From Erythrobasidium yunnanense (lineage: Eukaryota > Basidiomycota > Cystobasidiomycetes > Erythrobasidiales > Erythrobasidiaceae): a stretch of DNA of 64,000 nt. Location of the stretch: NCBI GenBank assembly GCA_001600175.1, contig BCJC01000001.1:4883652-4947651 (forward strand), read 5' to 3'. The notes beneath the pieces are model-generated. The model was given only the letters and a program-made list of their open reading frames with translations, did not search any database and was not told where the DNA came from. The position numbers were made by a program, and so were the translations under genes. Shown here piece by piece: positions 34,488 to 47,331 of the stretch; position 1 is the stretch's first letter, and every line of letters begins with the position of its first letter.

Positions 34488-36897
34488 ATGGACTCTGGCT
34501 TGAAGGTGCACAAGGTGAATATACAACATTACATACGTGAATGCAGAACTGCCAGCTGAGAACGGTTGTCATTGCCAGGTCGCCGGCGTGGTCCTGGATG
34601 GATCCCAGCCTCGACTGGTAGACCTCCATCTGACGCCTCACCATACCATCCTGACACATTCCACGTCGAAAGAAGAAGAGATCTGGATATCTCACTCGCT
34701 CCTCCTGTCAATCCACCTTCATGCGACTGCAAGGGACACGGCCCAAGCTAGGACTCCGCTTGTCCTAAGAGGCAGAGACTATACTGCATATACACTACTA
34801 TTCGGCAAGAAATCAGATGCAAAGAATGTATACGAAAGCTTGGAGGCTGTCATTGCAAAGCGCCGTATGTGCTGCGCGTAGTCTGCTCTTTACGTACTAC
34901 AGCTGATCTATCACTATGCCACAGTATCTACTGACCAGCTGTATGCATTCTGTACGAAGCCTGATCCGGCAAATGCGGCGAGCTGGAACGTATACGACCC
35001 AAAACGCGAGTATGCAAGGATGGGCGTCATAGATTCTCCCGCTAGTCGGGCTCGCACAGCTGCCTGGCGCTTCACTTCAGTCAATACTTCCTACGACTAC
35101 TGTCCCACCTATCCATCCCAACTAGTTGTTCCTTCCAAAATATCCGATGCGACCTTGAACTATGGCAAGTCGTACCGCTCTAAAGCTCGTGTACCTGGGC
35201 TGGTTTATCTTCACTGGGCGAACCTCGGAAGTATAACGCGAGCCTCGCAGCCTATGGTCGGCCTCAAGAACAACCGCTCAATCCAGGACGAAAAGCTCAT
35301 CGAAGCCATCTTTACATCACACTCTCACCACTCTTCCGTCGTCAACAATGCAGCAAACTCATACATCTCTCATTCGGCTTCTGCTCCTGTCTACGGAGCC
35401 ACCTCCAATAATCTCATTATCGATGCACGCCCGACTACCAATGCTATGGCAAATGTAGCAAAAGGAGCAGGTACAGAAAACATGGAACATTACCGCAACT
35501 GCAAAAAAGTCTATCTGGGGATAGACAATATCCACGTCATGCGAGATTCTTTAGCCAGAGTCTCGGAAGCCATTCGCCAGCCCAACAGCATCAATCATGA
35601 TCTTTTGCGGAAATCCGGATGGCTCAAGCATCTCTCATGCATCCTGGAAGGTATCCTCATCATCGTAAAGGCTGTCCATCTGGCCAACTCGCATGTCCTC
35701 GTTCATTGCTCTGATGGTTGGGATAGGACATCACAGCTTTCTGCTATATCGCAACTCTGTCTGGATCCCTACTATAGGACATTGGAAGGGCTTGCAGTAC
35801 TAATAGAAAAGGACTGGGTTTCCTTCGGACACAAGTTTGGCGACAGATTAGGGCATACAGTACCACAGCGCGTGCAGTGCGTCTATACAGCGGACGAGGA
35901 GGACGAAGATGTGGGCTTCTTGGCCAGTATGCAGCAGCGCTTGAACTTTTCTGGCTCCTCACACGCTTTCAAGGAGACATGTCCCGTCTTCGACCAATTC
36001 TTGGACAGCATACATCAGCTACAACGACAATTCCCAGAACGCTTTCAATATAACGAGCTCTTTCTACTCGAGCTACAGAGGCAGCTTTACGAATGTCGAT
36101 TCGGGAACTTCCTCTACAACAGCGAGAAAGAGCGAGTCGAAGCTGGCGTAGGTGAAACGACAGCCAGTATATGGCACGACTTGCTAGATCCGCGTAACGC
36201 CAGCAGATATACAAACCCGGCCTGGCAATCAGACGACTCGGAGGTCCTGTTTCCAGATCCAAAGAACGTCAAATGGTGGACTGCGTGGTTCAAGAGGGAG
36301 GACATGAACACTGTCGAACTGCCGTTCGCGGCCGGTCTGCCTGGAGATCCTTTGATCGTCGAGAACAAGCAAGAAGATCCGGTTCTTCGAGCTGTGCCGT
36401 CATTAGGCGCATCCGCTTCGCGAGATATAGATACGAGCAGCGGCGAACCAAATAAAGCTGCACCACATGCTGCGCTGGATTCTGCTGTAGTCGCACAAGC
36501 AGGAACAGCTGTACAAGGAGCAATGCGGTCGGCTTGGAGCGCATGGGGCAGAGTCAAACAAGGCTACGATGGAATGATGAAGGAAATGAATGAAGCGCAG
36601 AATACCTCCGCCGAACAGAGCCAGCAGTCTCGAACGTCTATATCGAGACCTGCAAGTCCAGCTAAGCTGCCGATACCTGCTGCAAGGTCTGGCTCGTTAT
36701 CGAACGGGGCTCCTACTGCTCCGAGATCGCCTGCCTTTGGAGCGTCCAACCTTGGGCCAGCACTCGGAGATCTAGAGGACTTCAGATCACAACAGCATAC
36801 CACGCCTCGCAAACAACCGAGTGCGCAAATAGAGGAGAATCCCTGGAAGTCCAGCGAGAGTGATAGCGATCCTCTAGGTGTCAAAGTCTGGTCATAA
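34488..36897 (+). CDS. Myotubularin-family phosphoinositide 3-phosphatase (Ymr1 / MTMR6-8 like)
   Basis: 761 aa; exons 34488-34514, 34579-34864 and 34925-36897. A PH-GRAM region spans 1-110 (VAGVVLDGSQPRLVDLHLTP, HHTI). The phosphatase domain has VPGLVYLHWANLGSITRASQ, NLIIDARPTTNAMANVAKG, and active site VLVHCSDGWDRTSQL near residue 364 (CX5R with the myotubularin CSDGWDR form), so it should be catalytically active on PI3P and PI(3,5)P2. The C-terminal 200 residues are Ser/Pro/Ala-rich and disordered. The tiny 27-nt first exon (MDSGLKVHK) was chosen because its GTGAAT donor joins VAGVVLDG in frame. Likely acts on endosome and vacuole membranes. Confidence 0.93.
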
Positions 36898-37071
36898 GTG
36901 TAGCAAACGAAGAGTGAGTAAAAGTGCTTGTTGTGACATCGAACGCAAATGCAACTGCAATCTAGCCAAGTTCACCAGTTCCTATCAACTTCTGCATAAT
37001 TTCAGGATACTAAACAAAAGGTATTATAACGATGTACTACAGATAGCTGACAGCGGCGCAAGATTTGCTAT

Positions 37072-40000
37072 TCACTCGTCCATATTCGCGGCCATCTCAT
37101 CGACGACTGCAAGGACAGCTCCAATCTGCTCTATGTCCTCTACTACCGTAAGTATCTTCCTTCTTTCGCTCAGGCCATGCAGTACATCTGTATATACGCG
37201 AGGCAGATAGATCTTGTATCTCGAGTCTCGCTTGATGACATCGCTAGCCTGAATAGCAGAGAAGAGCCAGGCGAGACGTTTCTTTCCTATTGGACCTAGC
37301 TCTGTCTCTCCGTTATTAAACTCCCTAGCGATATATAGACAGATAGCTAGCACGTTCGGACCAGAGATGCGTGGTAGACCACCTTCAGGAAGGACAGCTG
37401 TCAATCGATGGAATGGCGCTTCGTCGATCAGAGTCACCAGAGGGTTGGGATCATTCTTCAGCACACGCAGGAAGAGGTCTTCATACGTTTCTGGCGGAGT
37501 TGCTGGTCGTAGCGAGTCTGGTATAGGAGGTGTAGGAACAGCTTCATCGCCAATCAAGGACTCCTCCGCAATTGCCGAGGCACCGTTGGCTGCAGTTAGA
37601 CTGCTTGGTGCCTGAGGTAGCGATGATTGCTGACCGAGCTTCTGTAACAGGGCCTGATGCTCTTCATGCTGTCTTAGCAGCAACTCGCCCATGTCCCGCT
37701 TCATAGCTCCCAGCTCAGCTTCCAATCTCGATGTGTTCTCCTCGCGCTTCATCTGTTCATTCAAGATGATAGCTCGAATACTATTGACTGTATTCGCCTG
37801 GTCTGCGACAGTTATTCTAATGAGGTTTTCTAGGCGTTCGAAATGCGGTAGGAACGCCTTTTGTACGCATGCATCGACTGCTGGAGCTACTATATTCGGC
37901 AACTGCTTCGAGATGTTTTGAAAGTGCTGAGGTAGCTGCTCTGATAGGCTCTCGATTATGCTGCCACGGACTTGCTGTATCGTAGTCTGCTTGACGGCAA
38001 ATGCCTGGCTTTGTGCAGCGGAGTCTACAGCTCTGGTGAGATCGTTGAATGCTCGAAGGACTTCCGGTAGAAGCTTTCCTTCCACTTCAGACTTGATGGT
38101 GCTGGCGACCTGCTTCTGGAGAGTCTGCTCAATCATCTTCTGCGTTTCGCTTGTGACGCTGCACAGATGAAGTGACACACGTATCATCAGCCTGCAGTGA
38201 GACGAAGAAGCTTGACAGCACCCACGTATTCGATATGAAGCCCAGCATCTGCTCAAACCTGGCCTTCTCGGCCTGTTGTTGCGTAAGTAGCATATTCTGG
38301 AAGAGTTGAGCTTGGTCCACAAACAGACCCTGCATCTGATTGGCTAGAGCTGCAGAGTTCTGACTGCTGGACGTTGACGCGGCAGCAGGTACAGCAAGTG
38401 AGGATGGAGATGGCGCTCGTAGTAGCGATGGTGCTTGAGCGTGATACGATGGAAGTGGAGACGCATCTGCTTCGCGAAGATTTGAAAGTTGCTGGAGTCG
38501 GTCCTCCTCATCCGTGGATTCTTCTTGTGTCGATGCGTTGGCCTGTCCTTCCCCTTGTTCAGCAAGGCTTTGTGCCTCGGCTTCTCTAGCCTCGATGACA
38601 GGTCCTGGTGTTTGAGATACGCTTGGCGCATCCGTGATGTCCAGCTCGACTTTCGGTAGAGGTGAAGGTAAAGGTGATCTAGCCGGCATAGGTTGTTGCT
38701 GCTCTTCGAAAGAAGGGGGGGCTGGTGTTTCCTGCTTGATCTCCGGGAGGTCATCTTCCTCCGCTCCTTGTGCTCTATCCTGAGCCCTAGCTTCACTTGC
38801 ATTCCCTCCGTCTTCACTAGACCAGACAGCATCGTTGATGATGAGCTGCTCGAATCCTTCCGCATGCAAGTAGAACAAGCTCTGCTTTCCATCCTCGACT
38901 GTGTCATAGCATGTCTGGATGACAGGATCCGTCAACTTGACTTGCACGACCCTATCCAGCTTGATGGATTCGGTGGGGTGTGACGAAGAGTTCTCGAAGA
39001 TCCACCTCAAAGCCAGTGCGTCGGAAAGGAATGTCTCGCTCGAAGGTATCGTTTGTGCATCCGATAGGAAGAGAAGGAACACCGATTGTGCCCGTAAAGA
39101 GGATAAAGAGAAGGCACTTTTTGATGATATGGAACTAAGATGGCCAAAGTTGCCGTTCTCGCTTTTGGCATTGCTGTCGGCCAGACGAAGGGAAGCTACA
39201 GGCGCGCTGAGATCCCTCAAATCGTAGATGAAGACAGCGTGCCCTTGTCCACTGCTGACTGCTAATGTCAACGGACGGTTTGTGGTAGATGACGATAATA
39301 AGGCAATCTCGCTGACGGGCTGAGCAGTGCTTGGACGTAAGGTGGTCCCAATGGTCTCGCAGGAGGGGATGGAGAAGAAGGAAATCATGTTGTCTGTAGT
39401 GACAGCGGCGAGAACTGAGCCGTCTTTCGAGAAGCAGAAGTTGACCAGTGTCTGTCGTGTGCATACCAAATTTACGATCAGTATGGGTCAGAAGGTAGAA
39501 CACCCGTGTTGGGATCTAGTACATACTCCTTTGACTTCTACATAGTCTCGGCTGATGTCTGCTAGACTTGTCTTTCCTCGCGCCTCGTCCAGTTTGACGA
39601 GCAATATCCTGCCATTGCTGGATGCGCAAGCCAACAGATTTGGATCTGCTGGACTGAACTTCACGCTGAAAAAGGTGATGTCTGGATCCTGTATGCTGAG
39701 GTGTATCTCGCTGGGTGTATCGTCTTTGTCGAAGCTTGCAGGGATCTCCCAGACTGAGAGATGACCTGTGATCGTACTGGCTAATCTCCGCTTGAGCTTC
39801 TTGCCGTCACCTTCAGATGAGAAGGGATCTGATATGGCCATGGCGTTTGCCAGACCAGCGTGAACCTTCTTGATGAGTCTAGCGCCTGACACCGGATCGA
39901 TGACTCTGATCCTTCCAGCCCGTGTCGAGTATGCAATGAGACCATTGGCCGCTATTTGTGATCCTGTAGTATAGGATGGGAGTGATTTGAATCTCGAGAT

Positions 40001-40968
40001 TGGCTGATGCTGGGATTCGTGCTTTGTGAGGAGGTCTTCATTGTCCGAGCTTAGGTCGATGTTGATGACTTGCATATCGGAAGAAGAGGAGGATGGAAGG
40101 AGGGTCAGACCATTTTGCCTGTAAGAACAATGTCAAACCTTAGTTGGAAGATAGAGGTTGTCACGTACGTCTGCTCTGTCACACCATCTGCAAGATGTTG
40201 GTGTGCTCTATCCACAGATTCATCCTCGTCTATAGTACCTGGAAGTGTCTCTTCTTCTGCTTCTACTGCTGCTTGTTCAGGCTCCTCCCCCTCCTGTATC
40301 TGCAGTGTTGGCTGAGGTGTATCTTCTCGGTGTGCCTGTGCTGCTCTGTTGAGTAGATCCAGTATGCTTCCACTTGATATTGCTGTCTCTTCCTTGACTG
40401 GCTCTGGACTCTTTGGGAGTGGAGGGAGTTCACTGTTGGTGTTGGTGTTGCTGTTGCTGTTGCTCATCGACACTGTCCTCAACCCTGATGATCCAGTCTT
40501 GGCACCATTGCTGCTCACTACAGGGGATGTCACTGATCTATTGCTGTTGCCATTGCTATTCCCTCCCAGATTTGCAGTGAGCGCATCGAAGGGTGAGAAG
40601 AAGTGGAACGGTGACTCTTTGCGGGGAGCAGGCTGAGATGGAGTGAGAGTAGGAGTTGGTAGTGAAGGAGATGAAGATGGTGGAATAGATTGTGAAGGTT
40701 GATCTATCGATGTCGTCGATGACGATGCAGGTTGACGAGGGTTTGCAATGCTACTACTACTGCTGCTACTACTTTGATTGAGCATGGCTAAGAGAGCATT
40801 ACTCGCTGATTGATTGGCATTAACACTGCTACTGCTCTGCTTAATCTCCTCATTACTCTGCTTTACTCCATCCTGAACCTTCGGCTGCTCCTGACCGCTG
40901 GCTGCAGCTGGTGCAGCGCCCGCAAACAGCAAGCTGAGCAGATCAGCACTCGCAGACGACGACGACAT
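37072..40968 (-). CDS. Enhancer of mRNA decapping 4 homologue (ED​C4 / Ge-1 / Pdc1)
   Basis: 1234 aa; exons 40968-40169, 40118-39527, 39451-38226 and 38158-37072. Low-complexity Ser/Asn/Pro N-terminus (1-270); WD40-like domain about 280-620 (ISRFKSLPSYTTGSQIAANG, GHLSVWEIPA, FSVKFSPADPNLLACASSNG, NFCFSKDGSVLAAVTTDN); acidic and Ser/Pro linker; long C-terminal helical region (TIKSEVEGKLLPEVLRAFND, AVDACVQKAFLPHFERLENL) and a closing helical domain (SGPNVLAICLYIAREFNNGE, YLPRVYTDVLHGL). This is the EDC4/Varicose/Pdc1 arrangement: a P-body scaffold linking Dcp1-Dcp2. The third intron (38225-38159) was placed to keep the coiled coil continuous (FISN-TVTSETQK). Confidence 0.85.
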
Positions 40969-41197
40969 GGTGGTGTGTCCAGTCGAGACGCCGTAAAGAT
41001 ATCAAGAGCAAGTTGACGAAAGCAAGAGACATCAACGAGCTGGATCCTGCGTCAAACCGACAGACAGGCAGTGTCATCTCGGATAGATCTGGACATACCA
41101 CAACACATCTACATTCTGGTCTTGCTCCTGACGCTCGAAAAGTGTCTCTTGCGCAGGTACCGAGGCAGTGCAGCATCATCAACGCGTCCTGGGCAAT
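40969..41197. promoter_or_regulatory. Divergent promoter, EDC4 / AMSH
   Basis: 229 bp between the outward start codons. No known motif could be named. Confidence 0.4.
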
Positions 41198-43288
41198 ATG
41201 ACCATGGCGGTCGAAGGAGCACCACGCTCCATCCAAGAACTTGTTCAAGCAGCTTCATGCTCAGACTACAATCCTACGAAGCACGCCTACTCGCTCGCAT
41301 CTCTCGTACGTGGAGTAGAGAATCTACGGAGACAGGCAGGGGTGTATGAGCATGAGGGTGATCCAGAAACGGCATTCATACTCCTTACGAGGTGCGCGAA
41401 GCTGGCATTGGAGGACATTCCACATCATCCAGAGTATGCACGTGCAGACAAGGCAGTCAGCAAGCAGCTCATCAAGGTATGATTGGCTTCTTAGTCTATC
41501 CCTATGATCAACTAATGGACGCTTCATGTTGCAGACCTCAAAGTCAGCCATGGAGTCCCTCAAGCGGCTCAAGCCTATCCTCAAAGCAGCCTATGATGCA
41601 TATCAAGTACATGAGACACAGAATTCTCTGGTCAATCAGCTAGCTTCGACAAGTATATCCTCTTACGATGCTAGAGATGCTGGGAGCGAGTCGTACGACC
41701 GTCTAGGTAGAAAGCAGCAACAGCAGCCTTTGGCTCCATCCTCGGCATTTTATTCTGCGAAACCAGCAAAGAAGCAGGATCTGGCTGTGTTTCCCGAACC
41801 GAGGTCGTACACTTCTACTCCCTCCTTTTCTTCTAATGAAGCGCGTCAATCCATATCTTCTACATCTACATCTTCGTCGCCTGCGAATGTGCCCTACATC
41901 CCTTTCGCAGCCTCATTACCACCTCCACAGCCTACTCGAGAACAGCGACTCGCAATTAATACATCCTACTTCGCAAGCCCATTCTACACACCTTATCTCG
42001 AGTCTGGTTATCCGGTTCCAGCACCCGCACCTCCGCCAGAATCAAGTAGGCACAGCTCATCTGGCGCTTCTTCTATCTCTACTTCATCTACACCGTACTC
42101 TGGACCGAGTATACCGTATGCAGGCAGCGAGATGTGGCACAGACGACCCGTTTCATACCCTTCTATACCAGCATCCACGCCTGCATCTTCATATTCGTCA
42201 CCTCCCAACATAGCATCGCACGGCGTGCCGAGCCCTCATATTGCATATCAGGAACCTCGAAGGGAATCGGTACCCAATCTGCCTCCACACCCTCCGGCGC
42301 ACGCGATGTATACGTATTCTCAGCCGCCTCGACCAGAGAAGATCCCACTCCCTCAACCAGCGACGAGACATCTTCCTCAGATACAGCATGCACCACAAAC
42401 ACTCCCACACCAGCAGCAACAGGCACCGTATCCCAGCATATCGCGCTCTGATACTCTGGCTAGTATTCGAGCATTAGGTAAGGATATAGCCTACTCGAGT
42501 ATACTTCTCATGCTGATTATGCCATTTGTTTACAGCTCGAACGGAAGCTGGACTACCGCTCCGGAATTTGGTGCTGCCTGCAGAACTAGTTGACACGTTC
42601 GCTGCCGTGGCTCTTTCGAATACACGGCGGTGAGTGTACACTGAATGCTCAGATCTAAATGGTCTTCTGGCTTACAGACTGCACTTCGCAGGAATCTCGA
42701 GACTTGCGCTCTCATTATGGGTCATCTGGTAAGTACTGCTCAAGCTATGCTCCATCCTTCACCAACCAGTGTTATTTGCTCTCTGCAGTCACGCAACACC
42801 TTCACTGCTACGCTTCTTTTCTTTCCCAAGCAAACAGCAACAAGCGATACCTGTACAACTGCGAACGAAGAAGATATATTTGAGATCACCGAGAAGCGCG
42901 ATGTCATAGTCATGGGCTGGATACACTCTCATCCTCGACAGAGCTGTTTCTTGAGCAGTTTGGATCTGCACACGCATTTCTCATATCAACAGATGCTGCC
43001 TGAGGCGGGTGCGTAGTTTCCTACCTATCACAGCCGTAGTTGCGAGCAATGGGGGGCTGACTGGATGGTGCTGTAGTCGCAATAGTAGTTGCGCCCACAG
43101 CCAATCCATCCATTGGCATTTTCAGGATAACAGATCCTCCGGGACTAGGCATCATAGGCGCCTGTGATCAGAAACCTACATTTCATCCACATCCTGAGCC
43201 TAAGCAGGGAATATATACAGATGCAACTGCATTTCATGTTAAGTTGCAGCGTGGTCTTAGGCTAGAAGTTGTGGATGGAAGGCGGTAG
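41198..43288 (+). CDS. AMSH/STAMBP-type JAMM deubiquitinase (Sst2-like)
   Basis: 594 aa; exons 41198-41476, 41535-42478, 42537-42629, 42692-42728, 42789-43008 and 43077-43288. The N-terminal MIT-like (USP8-dimerisation) domain reads RSIQELVQAASCSDYNPTKH, AGVYEHEGDPETAFILLTRC. The middle is Ser/Pro/Tyr-rich. The C-terminal JAMM metalloprotease has the catalytic Glu in LETCALIMGHL and the zinc motif HSHPRQSCFLSSLDLHTH (HxHx7Sx2D), then SIGIFRITDPPGLGIIGACD. AMSH enzymes cleave K63-linked ubiquitin on endosomal cargo together with ESCRT. Upstream in-frame ATG at 41168 is possible; 41198 or 41204 sits better before the domain. Confidence 0.92.
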
Positions 43289-43569
43289 CGCTTTTCCTTG
43301 CGTTTTATACAAGGATACTACATTGTCGCTTTATTCTGTGGCTCTGTAACGCTCTAAGCCATTGCGACTCTTTGCCTGATTCACACGTGCTTCTCGTCAA
43401 GATCTCCTTTCGCCGACTCGTTCGCAAACCTGTTTGTTCAGATGCGCATCTAGATATCTACGTATGACCACGCTCATTACCTGAATGAAGCATCACGTCT
43501 GTGACAGCCTGTCTTCGAGCAGCAGAATTAAGGCTGCTTCTGCGAGCAAAACCTCAAGCCTAGTCAGAC

Positions 43570-45718
43570 ATGGATGCAGGCGTCCCCAAAACAGCATGGA
43601 AGCGCCTTGAAGACTGCAAGCTCTTTCTTCCTCTTATTCTCACGTCCATACTGAGTTCTGCGACCTTTTTCGCAGTCATCCAACGCGCCTACAATACCCA
43701 ATTTATCGCGAGTTATCTGGATTTCACCTATGATGCATCCAGTGCGAATGCTTCTTTACGCATCCTAGGGACAATACATCGCTTCACTGCTCCAACACCT
43801 GTGCGAGCTGGACTTCTGATCATTCTTGTTGAACGAACAACTGACCTGATGCTGCTTTACAGGAATCAGGCAAAGAAGGATGTGCACGCGAAGCGTTCAT
43901 GCGAGCAGCACTCCACAAGATCCTGAATGAAGCACAAGTTCATCGAGCGCGCTTACCGCAATTACGAGCTCTAGCAGCTACCTATTCCCAGACTTCGACA
44001 CTTACATCTATCGACGAGCTCTTCCCGGAACTTAATGCTCGTAACAATGGACATATGCATCAGCAGCAGCAAGCTCCGGCCGAACAGCCTCGACTGACCG
44101 CAAGCAGCTTTGGGTCGACATGGAAATCCACGCCTAATACACCTAGTTCTACATGGGGACAGGAGACAACTCCTATGTATCAGCAACAGCAACAGAATTT
44201 CCAGCAGCATCCACAGCAACAGCAATTTAACGTCGGTCAATGGGGCTCGCATCCAAATCACCAAGCACCTATGTATACTGGTCCACCTACCCAGTTCCAG
44301 CTCGATGCGCCACCTCCATCTGCTGTGGAGCGTCTTCAAGCATTCATCCTCGATCTGTACGGAGAGCACAGCGATCTATTCGATCAGATCATCTATACTC
44401 AAGACCGGCCAACTGGATTGAGATTACTGGAAAGAGAATATGTAGCTACTGCAGTATATGGAGATAAAGGGATAGACAGGGAAGCTGCTACGCGGTCTGC
44501 TCTGCAACAAGGAGCGCTTTCCCACATCTTGGCTCAGCGTGCACCTGGAAATCCACAGCTTCATTCAGCAGCAGTCGATATCATCCCTTCTTGGAGCGAC
44601 ATCGCATCTCTTCCTCCTCTTCCTCCGCCTCAGCAAGGAGGAAATATGCCAGGATGGTCATCCAACTATCCAGTACCTCAGAGTCCTTATCACGCAAATG
44701 GCTATTCTACACCGATCACCATGGTACCTATGCCTCCGACAAGTCCCTACCACGCTCCGCAGTACGGAAATGATGCATGGGGTTCGAACGATGACAGCAG
44801 AGGGAGGCGAGAGCGTAGCTCGTCCAAGCGAAGAGAGCGCAGCTCATCCAGGAGAAGGTCGAGAAGTGTCAGTAAGCGTCATAGATCACACAGCAGGAGT
44901 CGACGAAGGCATCGTAGTGGCAGTGAAAGCGAGAATGACAGTGTGTCTGAAGATGAGATCGAAGAGGGAGAAGCTATAGAAGAAGGCGAGGAGCGGGAGA
45001 GGAGGAGAAGCAGGAGCCGTCAGCGTTCGAAGTCGAAATCAAGCAAGAGGCGGAGCGAGTCGAGGAGTAGTAGGCGCAGCAGGCGACATCGCTCGCGTAG
45101 TCGAAGTAGGAGTAGACGGAGAGAGCACAGTCCTGACAGAGAAAGAGAGCATGATAGAGGGAGAAGTCGCTCTCGTCGTCGAAGCGTTAGCAGAAGCAGG
45201 AGCCGAAGTAAGCGGAGGAGCCCGGAGAGATCGGAGGAAGAGTCTGTAATGCAGGTGGAAGAGAGCGCACCTGCTGCCTTGGTCGGAGCGGCTTCAATAG
45301 TGAATGGAGAACGGCCTCATCAGAATGGCAGCAGCGATGACAAGGTAGATCAAGCAGGGGTACAATCTTCTCCCTCTCCTCTACTAGACTTGGGTGTGCA
45401 TATCTCACCACTACTCGACTACCTGCTAGATGCGATGGAAGGTACACCTAGTGCGACTGCGGCTCCAGCTCTCCTTTCGACTCTTTCCTCCGGCGAGCGA
45501 GAAAAGGTAGAGACGATCAGACAGGCATGCGAGCTGTCGTCAGTGATGCACAAGATCAGGGCAGCAGTCGAGATGAACGAGATTGGACCAAGGTAAGTAA
45601 AGTCACGTGACATTCAATGCTTGCCAAAGCTGAGACATTGTTACCATGCAGCGACCTCGTCGTCCTGCCTCGTTCATGGGTCAGCGAGATGGTGGCTCTG
45701 CTGGCACAGCACAAATGA
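43570..45718 (+). CDS. RS-domain protein, probable splicing-related
   Basis: 655 aa; exons 43570-43615, 43676-43800, 43863-45592 and 45652-45718. The N-terminus reads DFIQRAYNTQFIASYLDFTY ... EAFMRAALHKILNEAQVHRA, helical and soluble. A Gln/Pro-rich middle follows; residues about 360-510 are an Arg-Ser domain with dense RS/SR dipeptides and an acidic interruption (EDEIEEGEAIEEGEERERRR). The C-terminal helical segment ends VLPRSWVSEMVALLAQHK. RS domains target nuclear speckles and are SRPK substrates; no RRM is present, so a coregulator rather than a classical SR protein is inferred. The first intron (43616-43675, GCAAGC...TTTTTCGCAG) is a 60-nt GC-AG intron; translated, it would look like a membrane segment. 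Confidence 0.7.
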
Positions 45719-45933
45719 CGATTGTCCAGCTTTGGGTACCGTATCTGCTGGACCGGGTGGACGTAGCGGCCGGTCCTTGTGCTTCTCCGCTTCATCACGC
45801 CCGCTACGGGACGCACAGCCTAGGCGTCACCGGGCCATTGTTTGTCGTGGAAGTCTATTCGTGACGATAAATGCAACCTCGCTGCCTCTCTCTTTCCTTC
45901 GTACCACAATCTCACCCTAGGTAGTTAGCAGCA

Positions 45934-47331
45934 ATGGCGGCCATCGGCTTAATCGTGCACAAAGTCGTGAGGGGAAGAAAGCAGAAGAAGAAGGATGAAG
46001 AGCAGAACAACCAAATACAAAACCTGCAACAACAGGTCCAACAGCTACAGCACCCTGGCTTGTACCCAGAAGGTTCGGCCCCTCAGCTCCAGCCGCAACA
46101 GCAGCAGCATGGCTCCTCAGGGGAACATCCCAAACCTATTAAGGCTCTGTTGAGCAAACTGTCAGGCCCACCGACACAGCAACAGCCTCACCAGCAGCAG
46201 CAGCAAACCTACGGAAAACCGCCCCCGTATCAAGCTTCCGCTCGAGCGATGGGCGGAGAGGATCCATTTGCGGCACTCAGGGGCTACGATACCGTGTTCA
46301 TAGTCGACGACAGCGAGTCCATGGAGCTGCATTGGAAGGCCACAATGACTTCGCTCGAGGGCGTTGTCGAGAAAGCCGGTATATTATCCTGCTTTGCCTC
46401 CACCCTAGTTCCACAAAGCTGAGACACCTTTCTCTGTCTCTTTAGTCCAATACGACACAGATGGTGCGCCTCGTGCCTATATCAGCCCTTTATCTAGCGA
46501 CTAACTCAGGGCTTGATAGGCATCGATATCTACTTCCTCAATTCGGCAGTCGTACTCAAGAACGTTCGAACGCCTCAAGAAGTCCACGGCTTATTCAACA
46601 GAGTCCAGCCTCGTCACTCCACTCCCCTCGCTTCTGCTCTGAAGAGAGTCGTCGAGCCCTACCTCGCAAGCCTGGAAGCCAATTACAGAGTTAGAGAGAC
46701 CGGTGGCCAGCCGAGACACATTAAGCCCATGTCTATCCTCGTCCTTACCGGTATGCTGCCATGCCTTACTTTAGCTGCCTATGCACTCATTGATGAATAC
46801 TCTTTGCAGACGGATCTCCAGACAAGAACGAAGAGCCAGAAGGGGCCATAGTCGTACGTTATTGCGTCTTCAACATTTCGTTGATTTTATCTAAAGATGA
46901 CTTATTACCGCAGAACGCCGGCAAGCGCCTCGAAGCCATACGAGCTCCACCTTCGCAGCTCGGGTTCTCGTTTGTGCAGATCGGCCAGGATGAGGAGGTG
47001 AGTCGCATACACCAGCTTCCTCCCCGACACTCTTCCTGATGCCCTATGCTTTCCTTAGGCCGAAGAAGCGCTCTCGTACCTGGACAATCATTTGACTGCC
47101 ACGCACGGAATCAGGTGTGCATTTATTGAGCCTTTTATCTCCTGGTCCTAATAAAGCTACCGTTGCAGGGATATGGTCGATACAACTGTCTTCGAAGGAG
47201 ATGTAAGCTTGCCCTAAGAGCGTTATCCGATACCAAGGCTGATTCTCGTGCTATTTTACTAGGGCGTCATGAGCTCAGAGTACTTGCTCAAAGCACTGCT
47301 TGGAGGTATGCAACAACCAGTACACACGTAG
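45934..47331 (+). CDS. von Willebrand factor A domain protein, tandem copy 1
   Basis: 326 aa from eight exons (45934-46378, 46446-46463, 46520-46750, 46810-46853, 46914-46997, 47059-47114, 47169-47202, 47263-47331). The N-terminus has a short hydrophobic/basic start (AAIGLIVHKVVRGRKQKKK) and a Gln-rich coil; the vWA domain runs from about 105: GYDTVFIVDDSESM (MIDAS DxSxS), GIDIYFLNSAVVLKNV, STPLASALKRVVEPYLASLE, SILVLTDGSPDKNEEPEG, FSFVQIGQDEE, SSEYLLKALLGGM. The MIDAS residues are kept, so divalent-cation-dependent ligand binding is likely; partner unknown. An 18-nt micro-exon (VQYDTDG) is conserved in all three copies. Confidence 0.88.

Noticed and set aside
43620-43680. N-terminal transmembrane helix in the RS-domain protein
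   Set aside because: The hydrophobic run is pyrimidine-rich DNA bounded by GCAAGC and TTTTTCGCAG with a branch-like sequence. It is better explained as a GC-AG intron.
44800-45230. Simple repeat or CRISPR-like array
   Set aside because: The regularity is codon-level Arg/Ser alternation of an RS domain, not spaced identical repeats.
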